A model generated the notes under the pieces. It did no database searches. It was not told where the DNA came from and saw nothing but the letters and a program-made list of their open reading frames with translations. Of a stretch of 60,081 bases of DNA, positions 54,254-60,081 are shown piece after piece. Location: assembly GCF_022267535.1 (NCBI RefSeq), contig NZ_JAHNZV010000016.1, positions 1-60,081 on the forward strand, read 5' to 3'. A program made the position numbers and the translations under genes. Numbering within the stretch: position 1 is the first letter of the stretch; every line of letters starts with the position of its first letter. This DNA comes from Psychromonas antarctica. GTDB lineage: Bacteria > Pseudomonadota > Gammaproteobacteria > Enterobacterales > Psychromonadaceae.

Positions 54254-55114
54254 ATGAATAAAGCACTCTATATTTTCTGCCAAGCAAAATTTAGAACCCT
54301 ACACAAGGGTAAGTTAAAACTGTCGAGCTTATTAAGCCGTTTAAATGATGATTATGGTTTTGGCTTGATTGACGGCAATTATCTCTATTTCACGGAAAAA
54401 GATAGGGCTTCTCTGATTGAGCGGGTGCAATTGGAAAATTGTTTGCATCTTTTTCGCGATCTCTACCCAGAGGCGCAAAGCCGTGCATTGACTGCAAAAG
54501 TACAGCGTAATGAAAAAACCAATAGTTATACAGTCAGCCAAGATTTTATTTTGCTCAATAGCTTACAGACGATGCAACTTAATAAGCAACAATTTCAGGG
54601 TAATCCTTTTACTTCATTAGGTATGTATCTCAAAGCGGATGAAATCATTTCTGTTGAACATCCGCAGATTGTGCTGGTCGAAAATTTGACCATTATGGCT
54701 AACTTGCATGCGTTAGTGATTCCAGCTTCGCTGCGTAGTGCGTTATGGCTTTATCGTGGCGATTTTAAAAAGCAGCAGCAAACAAGTTGTGCTTATCAGT
54801 TTTTCCGTCGTTTTAGAGAAACCAATCAGTTAATCTGTTTTAGTGATTTAGATCCTGCGGGCATACAAATAGCGCTAACTTGTGATGCTCATTATTGGTT
54901 AACACCGCAAGACAGCGGCGTTATCAATATGGCATTACAGGGTGAAGAAAATGAATGGTTTAATCAGCAATCTGCTATCCGTTATCTACAAGATAGATCT
55001 GCCCTTCCTAAAAAGTGCCAAGATGCCTTGGCGCAGATGATGCTCAGTCGCAAAACCTTAAAACAAGAGCAGATGCTGGCTCATCATATCCAGCTGGCAT
55101 TATTTAAACTGTAG
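54254..55114 (+). CDS. mksG: Toprim nuclease subunit, MksG/JetD-like
   Basis: A 286-residue protein whose C-terminal half has the Toprim core: Glu143 in VLVENLTIM, WLYRGDF with Gly169-Asp170, and Asp198/Asp200 in CFSDLDPAG. In Wadjet, JetD supplies the DNA-cleaving activity after the SMC complex extrudes a small circle. The usual JetD is about 100 residues longer; here the N-terminal arm is short. It lies 25 bases after the MksF-like gene in the same transcript. Confidence 0.78.
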   Translation: MNKALYIFCQAKFRTLHKGKLKLSSLLSRLNDDYGFGLIDGNYLYFTEKDRASLIERVQLENCLHLFRDLYPEAQSRALTAKVQRNEKTNSYTVSQDFILLNSLQTMQLNKQQFQGNPFTSLGMYLKADEIISVEHPQIVLVENLTIMANLHALVIPASLRSALWLYRGDFKKQQQTSCAYQFFRRFRETNQLICFSDLDPAGIQIALTCDAHYWLTPQDSGVINMALQGEENEWFNQQSAIRYLQDRSALPKKCQDALAQMMLSRKTLKQEQMLAHHIQLALFKL

Positions 55115-55177
55115 AACAAATTTATTTATGAATGGCCAGCGCCGCAATGTTGAGCTAACTAATATAACAGGACTTTT

Positions 55178-56149
55178 ATGCGCGTTGCAGCAACTTCAGA
55201 AAAAGCACGACAGGTGATGGTACTACTGACTCAGATTCAGAAACAATTTGTTCAGCAGTTAATTACTATGAGTACTCAAGCGGGCAAGCCCAATGCCTTT
55301 GAAAAGGTAGAGTGGTTACGTGATAAAGGTGAACATGGTGGTGGCTTGCGTTATCAGCTAGCCGTGACAGGCCTATTTAGTCGAGCTTCAGTGAATGTCT
55401 CGCAGGTTCATTTTGAATATAGTGATGATAAAAAATTCACCGTCGCAACCGCATTATCGACCATTGTCCATCCGGCACATCCGTGCCTTCCTTCACTTCA
55501 TCTGCATATCAGTTGGACATTACTTAAAAATGGTCAGAGTTACTGGCGAATAATGGCGGATTTAAATCCGGCTATCGTCGATCTTAGCGATAAACAAACC
55601 TTTGATAATGCGCTTCGTGTTGCTGCCGCTGAGTATTATGCGCAGGGCTGTGCATTGGGTGAACAGTATTTTAATATTCCTGCCTTGGCTGTACATCGTG
55701 GTGTCAGTCATTTCTATCTTGAAGGCTTCAACCCCGATTGTGCTGAATTTCTAGCATTTCCCAGTAATTTTGCGGAGACGATGATCAATGCTTATACGGA
55801 AATAATTAGTGATAAATCAAAGCGGGTAAAGGCAAAAACTAAAGAGCAGGTAAATACTCAATTGGCTTACCACACTCTTTATTTTTATCAGGTGCTCACT
55901 CTAGATAGAGGCACGACTGCTGGGTTATTAGCCCATGATCAGAATGATCTGGGTACATTAGGATCTTTGCCTGCCTATATCAGTCGCGATCTGCTAAGTC
56001 GTTGGATTGCAAAAACCGTCGCACCTAAAGATAAATTAATTACCGCCTTGTTAGCTATTTTTCCAAATACCAATCGATGTGCCGTAACAGAAAAAGAAAA
56101 ACGACAGATAGCGAAAATCATACGTGATTTTTATAAAATACATAGATAA
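55178..56149 (+). CDS. Divergent HemF-like protein
   Basis: A 323-residue soluble protein that resembles aerobic coproporphyrinogen III oxidase in order and length: VEWLRDKGEHGGGLRYQL, STIVHPAHPCLPSLHLHI, HRGVSHFYLEGFN, and TLDRGTTAGL near the C-terminus. The histidines of the VHP and SLH segments are kept. The usual WWFGGGxDLTP is replaced by WRIMADLNPAI, and I see no equivalent of the third metal histidine. Enzyme activity is doubtful. It starts 63 bases after the Toprim gene on the same strand and could be part of that transcript, although functional linkage is unproven. Confidence 0.65.
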   Translation: MRVAATSEKARQVMVLLTQIQKQFVQQLITMSTQAGKPNAFEKVEWLRDKGEHGGGLRYQLAVTGLFSRASVNVSQVHFEYSDDKKFTVATALSTIVHPAHPCLPSLHLHISWTLLKNGQSYWRIMADLNPAIVDLSDKQTFDNALRVAAAEYYAQGCALGEQYFNIPALAVHRGVSHFYLEGFNPDCAEFLAFPSNFAETMINAYTEIISDKSKRVKAKTKEQVNTQLAYHTLYFYQVLTLDRGTTAGLLAHDQNDLGTLGSLPAYISRDLLSRWIAKTVAPKDKLITALLAIFPNTNRCAVTEKEKRQIAKIIRDFYKIHR

Positions 56150-56274
56150 GCGGTTTAGTACCTAAAAAGAACGAATGAGCAGAAATAAAGGTCTTTTTTG
56201 TTGTAAAGGAGGATTCGATTCTCAAATCAATTTCACATACACTGTCCGCAGATTAAATGATAAGGAAAAAATTG

Positions 56275-57081
56275 ATGTATAAACTGATTGCTTTAGATAT
56301 GGACGGCACCTTGCTTGATAGCCAAAAAGCATTAACAAGCAGAGTGTGTGCTGCAATAGCTAAAGCTAAAGCACAAGGAGTCAAGGTGGTGCTTGCATCT
56401 GGTCGCCCATTTGAGGGAATGTTACCGACATTAAAAGCGCTTGGCCTTGATGGCGAAGAAGATTATGTACTGACCTACAATGCATCGCTAATTCTTAAAG
56501 TTGCTTGTAAAACCGTTGTTAGTCGTGCGATTTTAAAAGGGCAAGATGCAATCGAACTGCATCAACTAGCAAATGAATTAGGGGTAAATATTCTTGCTTA
56601 TTCTATGACGCGAGGTTTGATTACACCTAAAAAGAATAAATATACGGATTTTGAAGCAACACTGAATGACATTGAATTTTCTGAGTTTGACTTTAATCTG
56701 CTTGACGTGGATGAAGATATTCTCAAAGTGATGATGATTGATGAATCGGAATTACTTTCAAATGCGATCCCTTTATTGCCGACCGAGTTACAAGAAAAAT
56801 ACTCAATGGCGCGAAGCACGCCGCATTTTTATGAGTTTATGAATAAAGACAGTAATAAAGGTAAAGGGATGGCAGCATTAACAGCGCATCTTGGACTGAC
56901 AGCAGAGCAAATTATTTGTGTGGGTGATGCCGCCAATGATTTAGAAATGATTCAATTTGCGGGTTTGGGAGTGGCAATGGAAAATGCAACCGATGCAGTA
57001 AAATATCACGCTGACTATATTACCGCTAGCAACGACCAAGAAGGTGTTGCCCATGTTTTTGAAAAATACATTTTAAAATAA
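56275..57081 (+). CDS. Cof-type HAD phosphatase, YidA-like
   Basis: A HAD-IIB sugar-phosphate phosphatase of about 268 residues. Motif I is LDMDGTLLDS with the nucleophilic aspartate, motif II is LASGRP, and motifs III/IV are NKGKGM and GDAANDLEMI. YidA and relatives dephosphorylate small sugar phosphates. I chose ATG 56275, with AAGGA 8 bases before it, over the upstream ATG 56257. It stands alone. Confidence 0.9.
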   Translation: MYKLIALDMDGTLLDSQKALTSRVCAAIAKAKAQGVKVVLASGRPFEGMLPTLKALGLDGEEDYVLTYNASLILKVACKTVVSRAILKGQDAIELHQLANELGVNILAYSMTRGLITPKKNKYTDFEATLNDIEFSEFDFNLLDVDEDILKVMMIDESELLSNAIPLLPTELQEKYSMARSTPHFYEFMNKDSNKGKGMAALTAHLGLTAEQIICVGDAANDLEMIQFAGLGVAMENATDAVKYHADYITASNDQEGVAHVFEKYILK

Positions 57082-57102
57082 TATTTGCTCAGCATTCGGG
57101 TT

Positions 57103-57151
57103 TTTCTGCGTTAACTCAGCTACCAATAGATCGCTATTGTTACGCTGAGTT
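57103..57151. repeat. Hairpin related to the MITE core
   Basis: TTTCTGCGTTAA (57103-57114) opens a hairpin: AACTCAGC (57113-57120) pairs with GCTGAGTT (57144-57151), and CAATAG (57124-57129) pairs with CTATTG (57134-57139). In MITE copy 2 the equivalent segment, 27842-27889, has the same opening, AATCATC/GATGATT and CAATAAC/GTTATTG. Both strands of each stem have changed together. No terminal repeats or target duplication are seen here. It lies just after the Cof-type phosphatase gene. Confidence 0.65.
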
Positions 57152-57156
57152 AGTTG

Positions 57157-57178
57157 ACCGTATTGATATCAATACGGT
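57157..57178. terminator. 22-bp palindrome, probable terminator
   Basis: ACCGTATTGAT followed by its exact complement ATCAATACGGT, giving a 9-bp stem with an ATAT loop and then TTTAATT. It lies between the convergent phosphatase and 168-aa genes. Termination on the plus strand is plausible; the tail is weak. Confidence 0.6.
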
Positions 57179-57185
57179 TTAATTA

Positions 57186-57692
57186 TTATTCATGGTGATG
57201 GTCATGCTCATAATCGGCATATCTATCCATAATTTGCGCACTTGGAGTGAAGTCGTCATCATCTCCGGCGAGATATCTTAAGTGTTCCCAGGTTAGCATA
57301 TAGGCGAAATACAAACGATATAAACGACTTTTTTTAATGCCCACGCCTGCGAATATTTGGCTACCGTTATAGCCTTGTAACGACTCAATGATATTGATGA
57401 AGCGTAGCCATTTTTTGTTTGAACTGGTGTTTTCCGCAAAAAAATAGTTACCTGCTGCTGCATTGAAAACCTTTAGCGCAGACCAAAAGCGCTTATTAGT
57501 ATCTATGTTACTGAGTTTTTGAGCCGCTTCGATTGATTTTTCAAAGGTATTTTCCCCAATGCCTTCACTGCTTAAATAATGCCTAAGCTGTTGCTCTAAA
57601 TGCACGCTGCCTTGCTCGAAAAACGGGCGTTCACAGAGCGGTTTATCGTTACTAATAAGTGCTTGTAAAAAATCTTCAAAGTGTTGAGTCAC
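57186..57692 (-). CDS. Hypothetical protein, 168 aa
   Basis: A soluble, mostly helical protein with no signal peptide. It has aromatic-rich segments (FWSALKVFNAAAGNYFF and RLYRLYFAYMLTWEHLRYLAG) and a histidine-rich C-terminus (YEHDHHHE) that could bind metal. I do not recognise the family. It is convergent with the Cof-type phosphatase gene. The ATG at 57692 is the only good start. No function is assigned. Confidence 0.65.
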   Translation of the reverse strand: MTQHFEDFLQALISNDKPLCERPFFEQGSVHLEQQLRHYLSSEGIGENTFEKSIEAAQKLSNIDTNKRFWSALKVFNAAAGNYFFAENTSSNKKWLRFINIIESLQGYNGSQIFAGVGIKKSRLYRLYFAYMLTWEHLRYLAGDDDDFTPSAQIMDRYADYEHDHHHE

Positions 57693-57952
57693 GTGCTTTA
57701 CCTTATGTTAAAACGGCTAAAAAAATCGAAACAGTACTGATGTATTTACCTGCCTATTTTTTTCGAGCTATCTAATTCGTTGCAGTATATTATCGCGCAG
57801 AAGAGTAACAGATTGCGAGGGGGGATTGCATCAGATTATTTGTTAGTTTTACCTAAGATAACAACAGCAAGCCATGACTCGTGTTTTTTACCATTAGCCT
57901 CACTCTTATATTTCCTCTACAATCCGCTTCTTTTTACTACAGAAAGAAAACT

Positions 57953-58600
57953 ATGTTGTTGACCATTCTCTACATTATCGGCATTACTGCAGAAGCTATG
58001 ACTGGCGCTATTTCTGCAGGCAAAAGAAAAATGGATTGGTTCGGTGTGATGTTTGTGGCTAGCGTGGCTGCTATCGGCGGCGGGACGGCACGTGACATTA
58101 TTTTAGGTCATTACCCAGTCGGCTGGATAAAGCACCCCGAATATATCATGATAACTTGTGGGGCTGGTGTACTGACAACGCTAATCGCACCTTGGGTAGC
58201 TCGCAATCAGCGTCTTTTTGTCACATTAGATTCAATAGGGTTAATTGTTTTTAGTATTATCGGCTGCCGTGTTGCCATGGATATGCATCTGCCTGCGTTC
58301 ATTTGCGTAATTGCAGCGATTGTAACGGGAATATTTGGTGGTTTGTTGCGCGATCTTGTTTGTCGCCAAAAGCCATTGGTATTACATAAAGAGCTGTATG
58401 CCTCGGTGGCACTCTTTGCCGCGAGCTTATATCTGGCATTACTTTGGTATGGTGTTGAAGATGATCTTGCGGTTATTGTTACCTTAATGGCTAGTTTCAG
58501 TCTGCGCATTGTCGCGCTTAAACTTGCGTGGTCTCTGCCCGTTTTTTACTTTGAAAAAGAAAAAATAGCGCAGAAAAAGAGTATCAAAGGAAAATCGTAA
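57953..58600 (+). CDS. TRIC/UPF0126-family membrane protein
   Basis: About 215 residues with seven predicted membrane helices in two repeats. Each repeat has the family motif: GGGTARDIILGHYPVGW near 55 and GGLLRDLVC near 140. Bacterial members are trimeric TRIC-type cation channels. I chose ATG 57953, preceded by AGAAAG, because the family begins MLLTILYIIG; the longer frame from 57881 adds an unlikely hydrophobic leader. E. coli YicG is the nearest familiar name. Confidence 0.88.
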   Translation: MLLTILYIIGITAEAMTGAISAGKRKMDWFGVMFVASVAAIGGGTARDIILGHYPVGWIKHPEYIMITCGAGVLTTLIAPWVARNQRLFVTLDSIGLIVFSIIGCRVAMDMHLPAFICVIAAIVTGIFGGLLRDLVCRQKPLVLHKELYASVALFAASLYLALLWYGVEDDLAVIVTLMASFSLRIVALKLAWSLPVFYFEKEKIAQKKSIKGKS

Positions 58601-58944
58601 GGTGAAATGTTGTGCATATAATTTACTTCCGAGCTAACGATAAGCGGGTGGCAAACCCGTTATCTAATTGTTATCAGCAATTGAGTTGATATTTCGGATA
58701 TTAATCTCTGTTTTTACTTATCATTGCTAAACGTCAAAACTTAATATTCAGAGCAAATCCTGTGTTTTCCACTCTGTGGCCAACTAAAGTTACTCCGCAT
58801 CTAACTCATACCTTGTTACTGACAATTCCCTTGGCATAATGCTTGCGCTCAACATTGAACCTGTTAACTTTCGAGCCGCACAGCGTTTTGATATACTTGC
58901 GGCCTCATTAATCAGTTGCCACAGATAAATCATTTAAGGTAAAT
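58601..58944. other. Intergenic region, TRIC gene to maa
   Basis: A 344-base gap that holds the hairpin at 58639-58664 and a probable promoter for the acetyltransferase around 58840-58900. No gene is visible. Confidence 0.4.
58639..58664 (+). terminator. Probable terminator of the TRIC gene
   Basis: GATAA and CGGGT (58639-58649) pair with ACCCG and TTATC (58655-58664), with one bulged base and a GGCAA-type loop. It lies 38 bases after the stop; the tail is only moderately T-rich. Confidence 0.55.
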
Positions 58945-59505
58945 ATGAAGACAGAAAAAGAAAAAATGCTTGCGGGTGAACCTTACTTGGCAGGCGATGA
59001 AGAACTCTACAATGAACGCATTCAGTGTCGGATAATCTTGAAAAAATTAAACAACAGCATTCCCGACAGCGATGAGTGGAATACCGCGATGACTGAATTG
59101 CTCTCGGATGCAGCAGATGGCGCCTATATTGAACCGCCTTTTCATTGTGATTACGGCAGTAACATTAGTCTTGGGCGAAATTTTTACGCCAATTTTAACT
59201 GTATTATTTTGGACGTTAATCGGGTTGAAATTGGTGACAATGTAATGTTTGCGCCAAATGTTCAGGTTTATACTGCAGGGCACCCACTTGACGTAAAAGG
59301 GCGGGTTGAAGAGGGAATTGAATTCGGTTTACCCATAAAGATTGGTCATAATGTTTGGATTGGCGGTGGTGCTATTATTTGTCCCGGTATTACTATTGGA
59401 GACAATTCGGTGATCGGTGCAGGATCTGTGGTGACCAAAGATATTCCCGCGAATGTAGTTGCTGCTGGAAGTCCGTGTCGAATAATAAGGAATCTGGAGT
59501 CATAA
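58945..59505 (+). CDS. maa: Maltose O-acetyltransferase
   Basis: A 186-residue left-handed beta-helix acetyltransferase of the Maa/LacA type, which transfers acetyl from acetyl-CoA to maltose or related sugars. The Mac domain is MLAGEPYLAGDEEL; the hexapeptide repeats include IGDNVMFAPNVQVYTAGHPLD with the catalytic His in TAGHP, and NVWIGGGAIICPGITIG. AAGG precedes the ATG. It is consistent with alpha-glucan use by this organism but is far from the pullulanase gene. Confidence 0.92.
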   Translation: MKTEKEKMLAGEPYLAGDEELYNERIQCRIILKKLNNSIPDSDEWNTAMTELLSDAADGAYIEPPFHCDYGSNISLGRNFYANFNCIILDVNRVEIGDNVMFAPNVQVYTAGHPLDVKGRVEEGIEFGLPIKIGHNVWIGGGAIICPGITIGDNSVIGAGSVVTKDIPANVVAAGSPCRIIRNLES

Positions 59506-59633
59506 AAGGACACCGGGTTAGGCCGCTTCTTGTTATTGGAAAATATACGCATCGAATGTGCTTTATCACGTTCACGGATATCACCCAAGGTTCTATGTAA
59601 GAAGCATTATGCATACCATCTTAGAGGTTCAAA

Positions 59634-60056
59634 ATGGGCAATAAACAACTAGGTAAATTAGTGCTTAGCGAAGCACAGATTAAAGACGGAGTAAAAGAAG
59701 TTGCCCGTCAACTCAACGAAAAATTTCAGGGTAGTAGTGTGGTTGTCATTACCGTGGTACCTGGAGGGATACTGTTTACCGCTGACTTGGTTCGGGAGTT
59801 ATTGTTTAATGTCAGTATGGACTATATTTCATGCCCCCATATTCCCGGCTCTAGAGATAATAATTCACCGATAGCGTACCACCAGAATATAAATATCAAA
59901 GGCAAGCACGTGATTGTTATTGATGATGCTATCGAGTCGGGAGGGACGATGAAAGTGAGCTTACGGCAGCGTAGCTCAACTTCCATTTTTTGTTCTGATT
60001 TAATACGGGTAACTCATCCATCAGGACTTAATTATGTCAAATCCAGAGCAACTTAG
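59634..60056 (+). CDS. hpt: Truncated hypoxanthine-type phosphoribosyltransferase
   Basis: The first about 108 residues match a purine phosphoribosyltransferase (PGGILFTADLVREL, MDYISCPH, and the PRPP loop VIVIDDAIESGGTMK). Relatives are about 175 residues long; here homology ends right after GGTMK and a 32-residue unrelated tail follows. The usual hood and C-terminal strands are absent, so activity is doubtful. Neither other frame restores the missing part. It looks like a deletion that moved the next gene close. Confidence 0.75.
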   Translation: MGNKQLGKLVLSEAQIKDGVKEVARQLNEKFQGSSVVVITVVPGGILFTADLVRELLFNVSMDYISCPHIPGSRDNNSPIAYHQNINIKGKHVIVIDDAIESGGTMKVSLRQRSSTSIFCSDLIRVTHPSGLNYVKSRAT

Positions 60057-60081
60057 TAGCGTTATTACTGCATTTGAGCAG
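60034..60081 (+). CDS. Start of a gene cut by the window end
   Basis: ATG 60034 with CAGGA upstream opens MSNPEQLSSVITAFEQ and runs off the window. It overlaps the end of the truncated phosphoribosyltransferase frame by 23 bases. Sixteen residues are too few to name the family. Confidence 0.5.
   Translation, partial: MSNPEQLSSVITAFEQ

Noticed and set aside
58304-58509. Antisense frame over the TRIC-family gene
   Set aside because: Shadow of a membrane-protein gene with complete family motifs.

Overview
The window looks like chromosomal DNA from a marine gammaproteobacterium of the Alteromonadales/Vibrionales type. A Psychromonas-like host is my inference from the proteobacterial dedicated sortase system, the GreB, NagK, Tex, DUF1415, MoxR-DUF58-TgpA and PilZ genes, the AT-rich composition and the frequent TTG starts. 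No rRNA, tRNA, CRISPR array or prophage was recognised. Most of the window is ordinary chromosome, with one accessory island (about 19.4-28.0 kb) and several patches of gene decay.

Layout. 0-9 kb: a lipoprotein esterase with a glycogen-binding-like module, a small unknown protein, GreB, a large double-PilZ protein, a short-chain dehydrogenase, an M50 membrane protease and dihydroorotase (pyrC). 9-12 kb: a TlpA-like thioredoxin, a decayed DUF4266/DUF3570 locus, and a QseBC/PmrAB-like two-component pair. 12-19.4 kb: the sortase system: sensor kinase PdsS and regulator PdsR on the minus strand, then divergently the OmpA-like PdsO, a VIT/vWA target protein ending in LPQTG, and a class GN sortase, followed by a type IV pilin-like protein. 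19.4-28 kb: a tnpB relic, then two inverted, nearly identical 193-bp MITEs bracketing a secreted pullulanase and a large beta-helix lipoprotein. The pullulanase has a duplicated LacI-type operator plus CRP promoter region.

28-43 kb: a YebC-family regulator, a MoxR/DUF58/TgpA operon, a FapA-type DUF342 protein, a RecX with an extra repeat, RadA, an HD-GYP phosphodiesterase, Tex and TrmK. 43-47 kb: a two-component system followed by a secreted EF-hand protein and a second unknown protein. All but the response regulator carry proline-rich stretches, and the same TTGCAC-N5-TTGCAC repeat precedes both the kinase operon and the EF-hand gene, which suggests one regulon. 47-56 kb: DUF1415, NagK, then a four-gene MksBEFG/Wadjet-like condensin operon in the order SMC, MksE-like, MksF-like, Toprim, followed by a divergent HemF-like protein. 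56-60 kb: a Cof-type phosphatase, an unknown protein, a TRIC-family membrane protein, a maltose acetyltransferase, a C-terminally truncated phosphoribosyltransferase and the start of one more gene.

The strongest candidates for new biology are the compact SMC-first condensin operon, the proline-rich/EF-hand two-component module with its repeated box, and the MITE family, whose core hairpin recurs at 57.1 kb with compensatory base changes.
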